Below, piece by piece: positions 16,698 to 24,728 of a stretch of DNA of 64,000 bases. Each line of letters starts with the position of its first letter. Position 1 is the stretch's first letter. The position numbers and the translations under genes are program-made. Source of the DNA: an uncultured Spirochaetales bacterium (GTDB taxonomy: Bacteria; Spirochaetota; Spirochaetia; Sphaerochaetales; Sphaerochaetaceae). The notes beneath the pieces are model-generated. The model searched no databases. It saw only the letters and a program-made list of their open reading frames with translations, and had not been told where the DNA came from. The stretch covers positions 29,251-93,250 of the forward strand of contig CASFZR010000006.1 of NCBI GenBank assembly GCA_949299185.1. The letters are read 5' to 3'.

Positions 16698-18281
16698 ATG
16701 GATTTTTCTCTTGATAACACAAGCATAGTCGCCATAAATGACGAGCTGGAATCATTCCTGATGGCAGGGAAGGCCGAGGAGAAGAACAGGCTTCGCATAC
16801 AGCTCACGGCTGAGGAGATACTCCTGAAGTATCAGGAACGCTTCGGAGAGGGGACGAAGGTAAGCGTAAGGTGCATCAGGCGATTAGGCCGCATGCGCAT
16901 AGAGCTGTCCTTCGATACCGAGCGGTTCAACCCGTTTGAGGATGGAGAGGATGAGAGCCTCGTGCTTCATAGCCTCCTTGCCAGCATGGGAGCCGCGCCG
17001 CTTTGGCAGTACCGCAACGGCCGGAATGTCATCACGTTCACGCCGCGTAAGAAGAAGCGCTCGCAGATGGTGTATATCATCGCGGCCGTCATCCTCGCGC
17101 TTGGCTGTGGCATTGCCTGCCTAGCCCTTCCTGACGGGGTTGGGGCTTTTATCTCATCTCAGGTCATCTCGCCGCTTCTGGGAGCCTTCATGGGCCTGCT
17201 TTCCGCTGTCTCTGGCCCGATGATCTTCTGCTCAGTGCTTATCGGCATCTGCAGCATAGGAGATACGGCGACGCTTGGGCGCATAGGAAAGCTGATGATG
17301 GCACGGTTCCTCATCATCACGCTGCTGCTGAATGTGATCGTGTCGCTGATATACCTGCCGTTCTTCGATCTCTCTTCCCTAGGCGGCAGCGTGCTTGATT
17401 TCTCAGCTCTTCTCGATATGATGCTGGGCATCATCCCTGGAAATCTCTTCACCCCGTTCACCGAGGGCAATCCGCTGCAGATCATATCGGTGGCGGTGAT
17501 GCTTGGCATATCGATCGTGATCCTTGGACAGAAGGTGTCGACGGTAATGTCGTTCTTCGAGCAGGTCGATTATATCATCCAGCTCCAGATGGAGGCCGTG
17601 AGTACGCTTGTTCCGTTCTTCGTCTTCGGAAGCATATTCAACATGATCGTCAATAGCGATTTCGCCGTGCTTATGAGTTCTTCCAAGTTCATTCCGATCA
17701 TGCTGCTCGGTGATCTTGTGATCATCGTCATCTACATAGCGATGGTCTCACTCAGGAAGGGGCTGAATCCGATGCTGCTTATCCGCAAGATCGCCCCTAC
17801 GTTCCTCATAGCCATCACCACCGATTCATCTGCCGCCGCCTTCTCCACGAACGTGGAGTGCTGCGAGAAGGATCTTGGCATCGATAAGAAGATCATCAGC
17901 TTCGGTATTCCCCTTGGGCAGGTGGTATTCATGCCCGGAGCCTCGATCCTCTTCCTCGCAGCGGCGTTCTGCATGGCAGAGGTCTATGGCGTGTCTATAT
18001 CGCTGCCTTGGCTTGTCAGTGCCATCATAATCACGTTCGTGCTAGCAGTGGCCGCGCCTCCGATACCGGGTGGTGCGCTCATATGCTACACGATGCTGAT
18101 GACGCAGCTAGGCCTTCCTGACGAGGCCATCGCCATAGCGATCGCATTCAACGTGATCCTTGAATTCGTCGCTACTGCATTCAATCTTTCCTGTCTTCAG
18201 CTTGAGCTGGTAGAGCTTTCCGGCGAGCTTGATATGCTGGACAGGGAGGTGCTTAGGAGTAATTGGAGGCAACCGAGATGA
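16698..18281 (+). CDS. SLC1-type (dicarboxylate/amino acid:cation) transporter with N-terminal degenerate HATPase-like domain
   Basis: Residues 1-115 resemble the RsbW-type domain (IQLTAEEILLKYQERFG, ELSFDTERFNPFEDG, LWQYRNGRNVITFTPR). The N-box Asn and the G1 glycine are missing. Residues about 125-510 are an SLC1/DAACS transporter: TTDSSAAAFSTNVECCEKDL (HP1) and PPIPGGALICYTMLMTQLGL (HP2). Canonical coupling motifs are changed: the TM7 NMDGT position reads FMPGA, and TM8 lacks the usual Asp/Arg ligands. Substrate and ion coupling may therefore differ. Here the regulatory domain is fused at the N-terminus, the opposite end from the MATE and ABC proteins. Confidence 0.85.
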   Translation: MDFSLDNTSIVAINDELESFLMAGKAEEKNRLRIQLTAEEILLKYQERFGEGTKVSVRCIRRLGRMRIELSFDTERFNPFEDGEDESLVLHSLLASMGAAPLWQYRNGRNVITFTPRKKKRSQMVYIIAAVILALGCGIACLALPDGVGAFISSQVISPLLGAFMGLLSAVSGPMIFCSVLIGICSIGDTATLGRIGKLMMARFLIITLLLNVIVSLIYLPFFDLSSLGGSVLDFSALLDMMLGIIPGNLFTPFTEGNPLQIISVAVMLGISIVILGQKVSTVMSFFEQVDYIIQLQMEAVSTLVPFFVFGSIFNMIVNSDFAVLMSSSKFIPIMLLGDLVIIVIYIAMVSLRKGLNPMLLIRKIAPTFLIAITTDSSAAAFSTNVECCEKDLGIDKKIISFGIPLGQVVFMPGASILFLAAAFCMAEVYGVSISLPWLVSAIIITFVLAVAAPPIPGGALICYTMLMTQLGLPDEAIAIAIAFNVILEFVATAFNLSCLQLELVELSGELDMLDREVLRSNWRQPR

Positions 18282-19726
18282 TTAGCTTCATTATCTGTCT
18301 TACCGTGCTTATCGCAGGGTATTTCCTCTATGGACGACTGGTTGAGGATGTGTTTCATCCAGATGACAGGGAGACTCCCGCAGTGCGTATCGATGACGGT
18401 GTCGATTATGTCGTGATGCCTGAGTGGAAGCTCTTTCTGGTACAGCTACTGAATATAGCGGGACTGGGACCTATATTCGGCGCTATGCAGGGGGCCCTCT
18501 GGGGACCTGTGGTGTTCCTCTGGATCACGCTAGGCACGATCTTCGCCGGTGGTGTCCATGACTACTTCTCCGGGATGCTCAGCGAGCGGAATAACGGATA
18601 TTCCATATCAGAGGTGACGGGAATATACATGGGCGGGGTCATGAAGAACATCATGCGTGTGTTCTCTGTCATCCTCCTTGTGATGGTGGGCACGGTCTTC
18701 GCTGTCGGACCTGCCGGCCTCGTGGTCGAGCTTATTGGCAATTCCGGCGCAGGCGAGGGGAGCTTCCTTCTCAATACCCGCATGTGGATCATCGTGATCC
18801 TCGCTTATTACTTCATCGCCACGTTCGTCTCGATCGATAAGATCATCGGGAAGATATACCCGGTCTTCGGTGTCTGCCTTATCATCATGGCCATAGGTGT
18901 GATCTTCGGTATATTCACGAGTCCTGAGTATACGATTCCCGAGATCTGGGCATCATTCAGGAACATGCATCCTGATCATACGCCTGTCTGGGCCTTCATG
19001 TTCATCACGGTGGCCTGCGGGGCGATATCAGGCTTCCATGCCACGCAGTCTCCGCTGATGGCGCGTTGCATGAAGAGCGAGAGGCAGGGGCGTTTCGTGT
19101 TCTATGGAGCTATGACCGCTGAGGGTGTGATCGCCCTTATCTGGGCGGCTGCCGGCTGTGCGATCTACGAGGTCACGGGTGGGCTTTCAACAGGGCTTGC
19201 CACGGCTCTTGCCGCCGGGCAGAGCGCGGCTATCTATGATGTCTGTTCCAAGACGATGGGAGGCGTGGGTGTCGTGCTTGCCATGATCGGCGTCATCGTG
19301 TGTCCGATAACCTCTGGTGATACGGCTTTCCGCTCCGCCCGACTCACTATAGCGGACTGGATTGGATTGGATCAGAACGATTGGAAGAAGCGTCTCCTGC
19401 TATGCGTGCCGCTTCTCGGTGCAGGTCTTCTGATAAGCTTCCTTGATTATACGGTCGTCTGGAGATACTTCAGCTGGACCAACCAGACCCTGGCTATGAT
19501 AGTGCTATGGACAGCGAGCATGTATCTCTTCCTTGAAGGAAAATGCTACTGGCTTACCGCCGTGCCGGCCTTCTTCATGTCTGCTGTCTCCGCGACGTAC
19601 TTCTTCTCCGCGCCGGAGTGCCTGGCGCTATCGACTGCTATCGCGTATCCTGCGGGACTTGTGGTGGCGGTCGTGTTCCTTGCGGTATTCCTCTCCGTGA
19701 TCAGGAAGAAGAGGGCTTCCACCTGA
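18278..19726 (+). CDS. cstA: CstA-type carbon starvation/peptide or pyruvate transporter
   Basis: 482 residues with about a dozen membrane helices. CstA hallmarks are GPIFGAMQGALWGPVVFLWI, GGVHDYFSGMLSERN, SGFHATQSPLMARCM and CPITSGDTAFRSARL. Known members take up peptides or pyruvate. Shorter than E. coli CstA, like other compact homologues. Start at the ATG inside the ATGA overlap with the preceding gene; GGAGG lies 9 nt upstream. Being last-but-one in operon B suggests nutrient uptake under the same control as the HATPase-fused transporters. Confidence 0.9.
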   Translation: MISFIICLTVLIAGYFLYGRLVEDVFHPDDRETPAVRIDDGVDYVVMPEWKLFLVQLLNIAGLGPIFGAMQGALWGPVVFLWITLGTIFAGGVHDYFSGMLSERNNGYSISEVTGIYMGGVMKNIMRVFSVILLVMVGTVFAVGPAGLVVELIGNSGAGEGSFLLNTRMWIIVILAYYFIATFVSIDKIIGKIYPVFGVCLIIMAIGVIFGIFTSPEYTIPEIWASFRNMHPDHTPVWAFMFITVACGAISGFHATQSPLMARCMKSERQGRFVFYGAMTAEGVIALIWAAAGCAIYEVTGGLSTGLATALAAGQSAAIYDVCSKTMGGVGVVLAMIGVIVCPITSGDTAFRSARLTIADWIGLDQNDWKKRLLLCVPLLGAGLLISFLDYTVVWRYFSWTNQTLAMIVLWTASMYLFLEGKCYWLTAVPAFFMSAVSATYFFSAPECLALSTAIAYPAGLVVAVVFLAVFLSVIRKKRAST

Positions 19727-19727
19727 T

Positions 19728-20741
19728 ATGCCTTTATTCCGTCCTGTGCCGTTATCATCATCCGTGCTTCCTGCCGATGCATTGAATAGGGATGCGGCCT
19801 CGGCATCGCGCTTCGGTCCTGCCGGGGTCGGGGAGAAGGCTGTGTATCTAGGCTCCTTCATGAGGGAGAGGCACGGCTATGTTCCGTATGATGCTATCGC
19901 GAGGATATACAAGCGTGTTGCCATGACCAAGGGAGGATTCTCCGGTCGTGGCATGTTCGTTTCTGCCGCCTACCTTGTCGTGGAGTTTCGCGAAGGAGGA
20001 GAACGCTCATGCTATATCGGCAGGGAGGAGATCGCGGACAGCCTCATCGCCGCGGTGATGGCCAAGGCTCCGGGCCTCCGATTCATGAGCGAGGCGGCTG
20101 AGAGGCGCATCAGAAGGAGACTGGAGGAAGAGAGCTCCCGGATGAAGGATGATATCGGGAAGGAGGCTGAGGCCCTTGCGGCGGCACTTATCAGGGAGCG
20201 TGCATTCCTTGAGGAATCGCCATCCCTATATAATGCCCTCTCCGTTGCTTCCCGACGTAAGCGCTCCGATGATATCTCGAGGCCTATGCTGCGCTATGTG
20301 GCGACAGCGATCGTCCTTCTGGGAGCAGCGGCATCTGCCTACGGCGTTGTTTCCATTGCCAGGAATGGCCTAGGGGATGCCGTCTATATCGCATTATTCG
20401 GCATTGCCGCGGTGTTTCTCTTCTCAGGCTTTTCCGTGTTGCCATCGGGGCGATCGAGCCGCCGTGCGATACAGCAGGGACTGGATGATGCCATGGCGGC
20501 GATGGAAGGATACATCAAGGGATACGATGGCTTCCATCTTCCTGCCCGTTATGCCCACCCGGCGGTGCTTACGCGGGTGATACGCATCATCCAGGAGGGC
20601 AGGGCCACGGGCTGGCATGATGCGTTCTGCGTCATGAAGGATGAGCTTAAGGCCATCGATAGCTCCTGCCGCGTGTCCCAGGAGGAATATGATGAGATCA
20701 TGGCCATAAAGCCGATGTTCCTGATACATGGCTGGGAGTGA
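19728..20741 (+). CDS. Conserved membrane protein of unknown function
   Basis: 337 residues, starting 1 bp after cstA. The N-terminal half is soluble and contains a possible PH-like strand pattern (DAIARIYKRVAMTKGGFSGR, SAAYLVVEFREGG); a charged helical stretch follows (about 125-165). Two adjacent membrane helices lie at about 185-240 (YVATAIVLLGAAASAYGVV and VYIALFGIAAVFLFSGF), then a helical C-terminal domain. I do not recognise a function. It appears to be the last gene of operon B. Confidence 0.75.
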   Translation: MPLFRPVPLSSSVLPADALNRDAASASRFGPAGVGEKAVYLGSFMRERHGYVPYDAIARIYKRVAMTKGGFSGRGMFVSAAYLVVEFREGGERSCYIGREEIADSLIAAVMAKAPGLRFMSEAAERRIRRRLEEESSRMKDDIGKEAEALAAALIRERAFLEESPSLYNALSVASRRKRSDDISRPMLRYVATAIVLLGAAASAYGVVSIARNGLGDAVYIALFGIAAVFLFSGFSVLPSGRSSRRAIQQGLDDAMAAMEGYIKGYDGFHLPARYAHPAVLTRVIRIIQEGRATGWHDAFCVMKDELKAIDSSCRVSQEEYDEIMAIKPMFLIHGWE

Positions 20742-20870
20742 TCTCAGGCGGAGCATGATGATCGGATTTACCGCTCCTGAGGACCTCATCGTGAAGGTGA
20801 ATGATAGGGTGAGGCTGTCCTTGGCCTTCTGCGTCGTGATCCAGAGCGCTATCCATGAGACTTTACGAGG
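20742..20870. other. Intergenic DNA, start of a 350-bp stretch before rpsT
   Basis: No convincing gene. A 43-codon open frame (20755-20886) has no recognisable family. Together with the winged-helix remnant that follows, it may be degraded coding DNA of an inserted accessory gene. Confidence 0.4.
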
Positions 20871-20960
20871 GTGGCTCTCCGGCTGAAGAAGCTTAAGGAG
20901 AAGGGGATGATCGAGCATGTTGGCTCTGCGCTCAGCGGACACTGGAGGCTTCATCCGTAG
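20871..20960 (+). pseudogene. Remnant of winged-helix C-terminus (AlbA_2/Fic-type protein)
   Basis: The frame reads LRLKKLKEKGMIEHVGSALS then GHWRLHP and a stop. This matches the terminal winged helix of AlbA_2-type ATP-binding or Fic proteins (typically LKEKGxIxRVGSxKxGxW); compare the intact end at 63590-63647, LSWLKEQGYISREGSSRNGY. No start codon or upstream domain remains, so it is a decayed fragment about 30 codons long. Confidence 0.55.
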
Positions 20961-20989
20961 GGAAAAATAAAGCATTGCCAGATAAGGTG

Positions 20990-21018
20990 TTGACTACCCA
21001 TGGTCTTTGTGGTAATTT
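20990..21018 (+). promoter_or_regulatory. Probable promoter of rpsT
   Basis: TTGACT (20990-20995), a 17-bp spacer, then TAATTT (21013-21018), about 74 bp upstream of the rpsT start codon. Moderate match to the sigma-70 consensus, with a good -35. Confidence 0.5.
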
Positions 21019-21091
21019 CTTTAAGCGCTGTCGGCCTTACGACAGCCGTTTGATTGATAACTTCATTGAATGGAAATGTTTGGAGGAATAA

Positions 21092-21352
21092 ATGTCTAAT
21101 AGGTCCGTTGAGAAGAGAGAGCGTCAGGAGGCTAAGCGCCGCCTTCGCAACCATGCTGCGAAAAGCACGATGCGCACAGCTATCAAGAAGTTCAATGCTG
21201 CAGTAGCGGCTGGAGACAAGACTGAGGCTGAGAAGGCGATGGCACTGAGCTGCAAGCTCCTTGATCGTGTTTCCGGCAAGGGCATCATCCACAGGAATAC
21301 TGCAGCCAGGAAGAAGAGCAGACTCGCACACGCATATAACAAGATGGTCTGA
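21092..21352 (+). CDS. rpsT: 30S ribosomal protein S20
   Basis: An 86-residue basic helical protein binding 16S rRNA in the small subunit. Diagnostic features are the start MSNRSVEKRERQEAKRRLRN, the MRTAIKKFNAAV helix, and GIIHRNTAARKKSRLAHAYN at the end. TGGAGGAATAA provides the ribosome site. Length is standard. It is followed after 28 bp by a HU-family gene. Confidence 0.97.
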   Translation: MSNRSVEKRERQEAKRRLRNHAAKSTMRTAIKKFNAAVAAGDKTEAEKAMALSCKLLDRVSGKGIIHRNTAARKKSRLAHAYNKMV

Positions 21353-21380
21353 TTTCAGATAATCCTGAAGGGAGTGCATC

Positions 21381-21695
21381 ATGGATCAGAAACTGACAAA
21401 GGCAACCATCATTGAGAATATCCATCAGAAGCTTGGCCTCAACCGCACTGATATCCATCAGGTGATCGACGAGCTTTTCGAGGAGATCAAGGACGGCCTG
21501 AAGGATAATCGCGTAATCGAGCTGCGTGGATTCGGGACGTTCGAGGTCCGCATCCGCAAGGGTCGCGAGAAGGCCCGCAATCCGAAGACCGGTGACGTCG
21601 TGTCTGTCGACAGGCATGGTGTCGCGCTCTTCCGCGCAGGAAAGGAGCTCAAGGATTTCGTCTGGGATATCACGACGGATAACAAAGAGGTATGA
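21381..21695 (+). CDS. HU/IHF-family DNA-binding protein
   Basis: 104 residues: LTKATIIENIHQKLGLNRTD dimerisation helices, then the saddle and arm GFGTFEVRIRKGREKARNPK, which bends DNA by intercalating the arm proline. About ten residues longer than typical HU at the C-terminus (DFVWDITTDNKEV). AAGGGAG precedes the start. The stop overlaps the lnt start by 4 bp. Assignment as HU or IHF subunit cannot be settled by eye. Confidence 0.93.
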   Translation: MDQKLTKATIIENIHQKLGLNRTDIHQVIDELFEEIKDGLKDNRVIELRGFGTFEVRIRKGREKARNPKTGDVVSVDRHGVALFRAGKELKDFVWDITTDNKEV

Positions 21696-23368
21696 CCGCC
21701 TTGGTAGGAATTTCCCGAAGAAGAAGCCTCAGGACCATTGGTTCTGAGGTTCTTGCTTTACTTTTATCAGCGTTCGCCCTGGCGATGGCCTCCCCTGGGT
21801 TCATGTCGGAACGCGGACTGTGGCTCATCGCATTCGTTGCCCTCATACCGCTGTTCGCGGTGATAAGGAACACCTCATGGAAGGTCGTGTGGGCCTATGG
21901 GTTCCTCTACGGCTTCGTCTTCTACATATTCTTCGCCTACTGGCTCAAGGGATTCCATGCCCTTGCCATCCTCCTGATTCCTATAATCAAGGGTGGGGAG
22001 ATGGTTCTGCTGTTCCTGGCCTTGAAGGCCGTGGATTCCTTCTTCCGCCGCTTCGGATGGTTCTTCCAGGCCATCATATGGGTAGCGTACGCCTATCTTG
22101 CCGAAAGCTGGTTCGCGGGTATCCCATACGGGAATATCGCATATGCGTTCTATCGCTTCACGCCGTTCGTCCAGATCGCTGATATCACCGGCATATGGGG
22201 AATCATATTCCTTGCAGTCGTTCCCCAGACCTTCCTCGGACGCCATGTCTCTGATTACCTCTGCGGCAGGCCGGTACGCTTTGTCTCGTATCTGAGGTCG
22301 AATATCGTCCTGATCGCGCTATGGGCCGTGCTTATGGCTGCGACCTTCATCTACGGTGGGGTGAGGATGAGTGAGTGGAGGAACAAGGAGAGCGACAGGA
22401 TATGGGACGTCGTCGCCGTCCAGCATAACCATGATTCATGGCAGGGTGGCTATACGACCTATCTCCATAACTTCAATAACCTGCGCCGCCTCTCCCTGGA
22501 GGCCCTTGCCGCTACCGATCCTGATATAGTCATCTGGAGCGAGACGGCATTCGTTCCCTCCGTCGCCTGGCATACGAAGTACTCTGTAGAGGGCTCTGGT
22601 TATGAGAGGACGGCGGCGATGGTCGATGAGTTCGTCTCGTTCGCATCCAATCTCGGAGTGCCTCTCGTAACCGGCAATCCGGAGGGCGTGATCAAGGATC
22701 CGTCGCTTCCGCCTATCCTGGAGGATGGCTCCACCAACCGTACGGATTACAATACCGTCATCCTCTTCGATGATGGAGAGATAAAGGAGACGTACCGTAA
22801 GCAGCATCTGGTGCCGTTCACCGAGTACTTCCCTTATGAGAAGGAGCTTCCCTGGCTCTATAACCTTCTTCTTGCCAATGACTACAACTGGTGGGAGCAG
22901 GGCGATGTCCCCGTGGTCTTCGAGGCCGATGGCGTGCATTTCTCGACACCTATCTGCTTCGAGGATACCTTCGCGGATATCAGCGCCGGCTTCGTGCGCA
23001 ATGGTGCCGATGTGATCGTCAACATGACCAACGACAACTGGTCGAAGAGGGTATCGGCGGAGCTGCAGCACGCCGCTATGGCATCGTTCCGCAGCATAGA
23101 GACAAGGAAGTCGATGATCCGCGGTACCAACAGCGGGATAACCTGCCTTATCACGCCGGAGGGCACGATACATGATGAGATGGCGCCGTTCGAGATGGGC
23201 TGGAAGCTCTATCATGTGCCTGTCTACACCCATGAGAGCAATCCTGATACCTTCTTCGTCAACCATACCAATCTCTTCGCCCATGTGGCCGTGTATGCCT
23301 CTGAGGCTATCCTTGCGATCGGTGCGGTGATGAGGATCATAGAGAAGCTGAGGTCGAGGTCGAAGTGA
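21692..23368 (+). CDS. lnt: Apolipoprotein N-acyltransferase
   Basis: 558 residues: about seven N-terminal membrane helices, then a nitrilase-type domain. Catalytic residues are visible: Glu in IVIWSETAF, Lys in YRKQHLVPFTEYFP, and Cys in TPICFEDTF. It adds the third acyl chain to outer-membrane lipoproteins, consistent with several lipobox proteins in this window and a diderm cell. A basic N-terminus (GISRRRSLRT) precedes the first helix. Coupled by 4-bp overlaps to HU upstream and cinA downstream. Confidence 0.93.
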   Translation: MTALVGISRRRSLRTIGSEVLALLLSAFALAMASPGFMSERGLWLIAFVALIPLFAVIRNTSWKVVWAYGFLYGFVFYIFFAYWLKGFHALAILLIPIIKGGEMVLLFLALKAVDSFFRRFGWFFQAIIWVAYAYLAESWFAGIPYGNIAYAFYRFTPFVQIADITGIWGIIFLAVVPQTFLGRHVSDYLCGRPVRFVSYLRSNIVLIALWAVLMAATFIYGGVRMSEWRNKESDRIWDVVAVQHNHDSWQGGYTTYLHNFNNLRRLSLEALAATDPDIVIWSETAFVPSVAWHTKYSVEGSGYERTAAMVDEFVSFASNLGVPLVTGNPEGVIKDPSLPPILEDGSTNRTDYNTVILFDDGEIKETYRKQHLVPFTEYFPYEKELPWLYNLLLANDYNWWEQGDVPVVFEADGVHFSTPICFEDTFADISAGFVRNGADVIVNMTNDNWSKRVSAELQHAAMASFRSIETRKSMIRGTNSGITCLITPEGTIHDEMAPFEMGWKLYHVPVYTHESNPDTFFVNHTNLFAHVAVYASEAILAIGAVMRIIEKLRSRSK

Positions 23369-24603
23369 AGGCTAGCTTCATAATAATCGGTACGGAACTT
23401 ACCCGCGGTATCATCCAGGACAGCCATGGCTCCCTTCTTTCAAGGGAGCTTACCCATCTGGGGATATATGTTGCCGAGATCGTGGAGGTTCCTGATGACG
23501 GCAGCATCGAGAAGGTGCTTGAGGCCCTGATGCGCAATAACGACATCGTGATCATAACCGGAGGCCTTGGTCCCACGTCTGATGATATGACGCGTCCTGT
23601 CATCGCCGCGGCAGCTGGCGTTCCGCTGGTGCGAAGCGAGGATGCGTGGAAGCATATGCTTGAGACGCTTGGTGATCGTGCCTATGGGCCGAATTCGCGC
23701 CAGGCGATGATCCCTGAGGGCTTCAGCCTCATCAGGAATGATAACGGCACCGCTCCTGGCTTCTATGGCTATGGCGGCAGCACTCTTCTTATCTCCCTTC
23801 CTGGTCCTCCTCGCGAGATGCACCCGATGCTCTATGACTCGGTGCTTCCGCTTCTTCGCGATAAGCTCGACCTGCCTCAGGCTGAACGTGACGAGTACAC
23901 CTCGTTCATAACCGCCGAGGCGAAGCTAGAGGAGCTTTATGAGGATGCCGACAGCTCCCTGGACTGGGGAACCCGCTTCCAAGACTACAGGATATCATTA
24001 TACGTATCTGGCAAGACAAGGGCCGAGAGGGATAGTGCCATAGCGAAGCTGAGGGAGAAGCTGGGTGAATACCGCCTTGTCGAAGGAGATGCCGATGCCC
24101 TTACGATGGCTATCGATGCCCTCCGACGTAGCGGTTCGACCGTGTCCGTGGCCGAGAGCTGTACCGGTGGCCTTCTCTCCATGCTTCTTACCGAGAGGGC
24201 TGGCGCCTCTGAATACATGCTGGGCTCTGTCACATCCTATGCCGCATCGGTGAAGGCCGATGTGCTTGGCGTCCCTGAGTCTGTCATCAGGGAGAAGGGA
24301 ACGGTCTCTCCCGAGTGCGCGATAGCGATGGCTGACGGAGTTCGCCGTCTTACAGGGTCTGATTACTCCGTATCGGTTACAGGCGTCGCTGGACCTGATG
24401 AGGACGAGGGCAAGAGCGTCGGAACCGTGCATCTCGGTTTCTCCTCCGCTCGCAGGGAGAGCGTTGCGATCTCTGTCCATTTCTCCTCATGGGGGCGTGC
24501 CTCGATAAGGCGCAAGTCCGTCGTCACGGCGCTGCTACTGCTATCTGCGTATATCTCAGGCGAGGATATCGCGAGGATAGCATTTACCTGGAAGGATATA
24601 TGA
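23365..24603 (+). CDS. cinA: CinA-family nicotinamide-nucleotide amidohydrolase/pyrophosphatase
   Basis: 412 residues beginning with GTG in a GTGA overlap with lnt. The N-terminal MoaB/COG1058 domain has GTELTRGIIQDSHG and ITGGLGPTSDDMT. The C-terminal PncC domain (from about 250) has AESCTGGLLSMLLTERAGAS, SYAASVKADVLGV and SVTGVAGPD. By family it deamidates nicotinamide mononucleotide for pyridine nucleotide salvage. Full-length two-domain form. Confidence 0.93.
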   Translation: MKASFIIIGTELTRGIIQDSHGSLLSRELTHLGIYVAEIVEVPDDGSIEKVLEALMRNNDIVIITGGLGPTSDDMTRPVIAAAAGVPLVRSEDAWKHMLETLGDRAYGPNSRQAMIPEGFSLIRNDNGTAPGFYGYGGSTLLISLPGPPREMHPMLYDSVLPLLRDKLDLPQAERDEYTSFITAEAKLEELYEDADSSLDWGTRFQDYRISLYVSGKTRAERDSAIAKLREKLGEYRLVEGDADALTMAIDALRRSGSTVSVAESCTGGLLSMLLTERAGASEYMLGSVTSYAASVKADVLGVPESVIREKGTVSPECAIAMADGVRRLTGSDYSVSVTGVAGPDEDEGKSVGTVHLGFSSARRESVAISVHFSSWGRASIRRKSVVTALLLLSAYISGEDIARIAFTWKDI

Positions 24604-24605
24604 GA

Positions 24606-24633
24606 ACGGAACCTGGGTGGGGCCAGGTGCCGT
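24606..24633 (+). terminator. Hairpin after cinA
   Basis: ACGG-A-ACCTGG, loop GTGGGG, CCAGGT-G-CCGT: a 10-bp stem with one A/G mismatch, 2 bp past the stop codon. Only a weak T-run follows (TGACTTGCTTT), so it may be a Rho-assisted or attenuating structure ahead of rho. Confidence 0.5.
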
Positions 24634-24728
24634 TGACTTGCTTTGATGATGGGAATATCATGCAGGTATCTGATGGCCTTCATCCGAGAGGGCATTTTCA
24701 ATAGCTGAGATTTTCACTGGAGTAATTA

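Noticed and set aside
2671-20741. Classical sigma-B/SpoIIA sigma-factor module
   Set aside because: No sigma factor gene is present in either operon, and the extra HATPase domains are fused to transporters.
24604-24728. Riboswitch ahead of rho
   Set aside because: The hairpin is simple, directly follows cinA, and no conserved aptamer sequence is evident.
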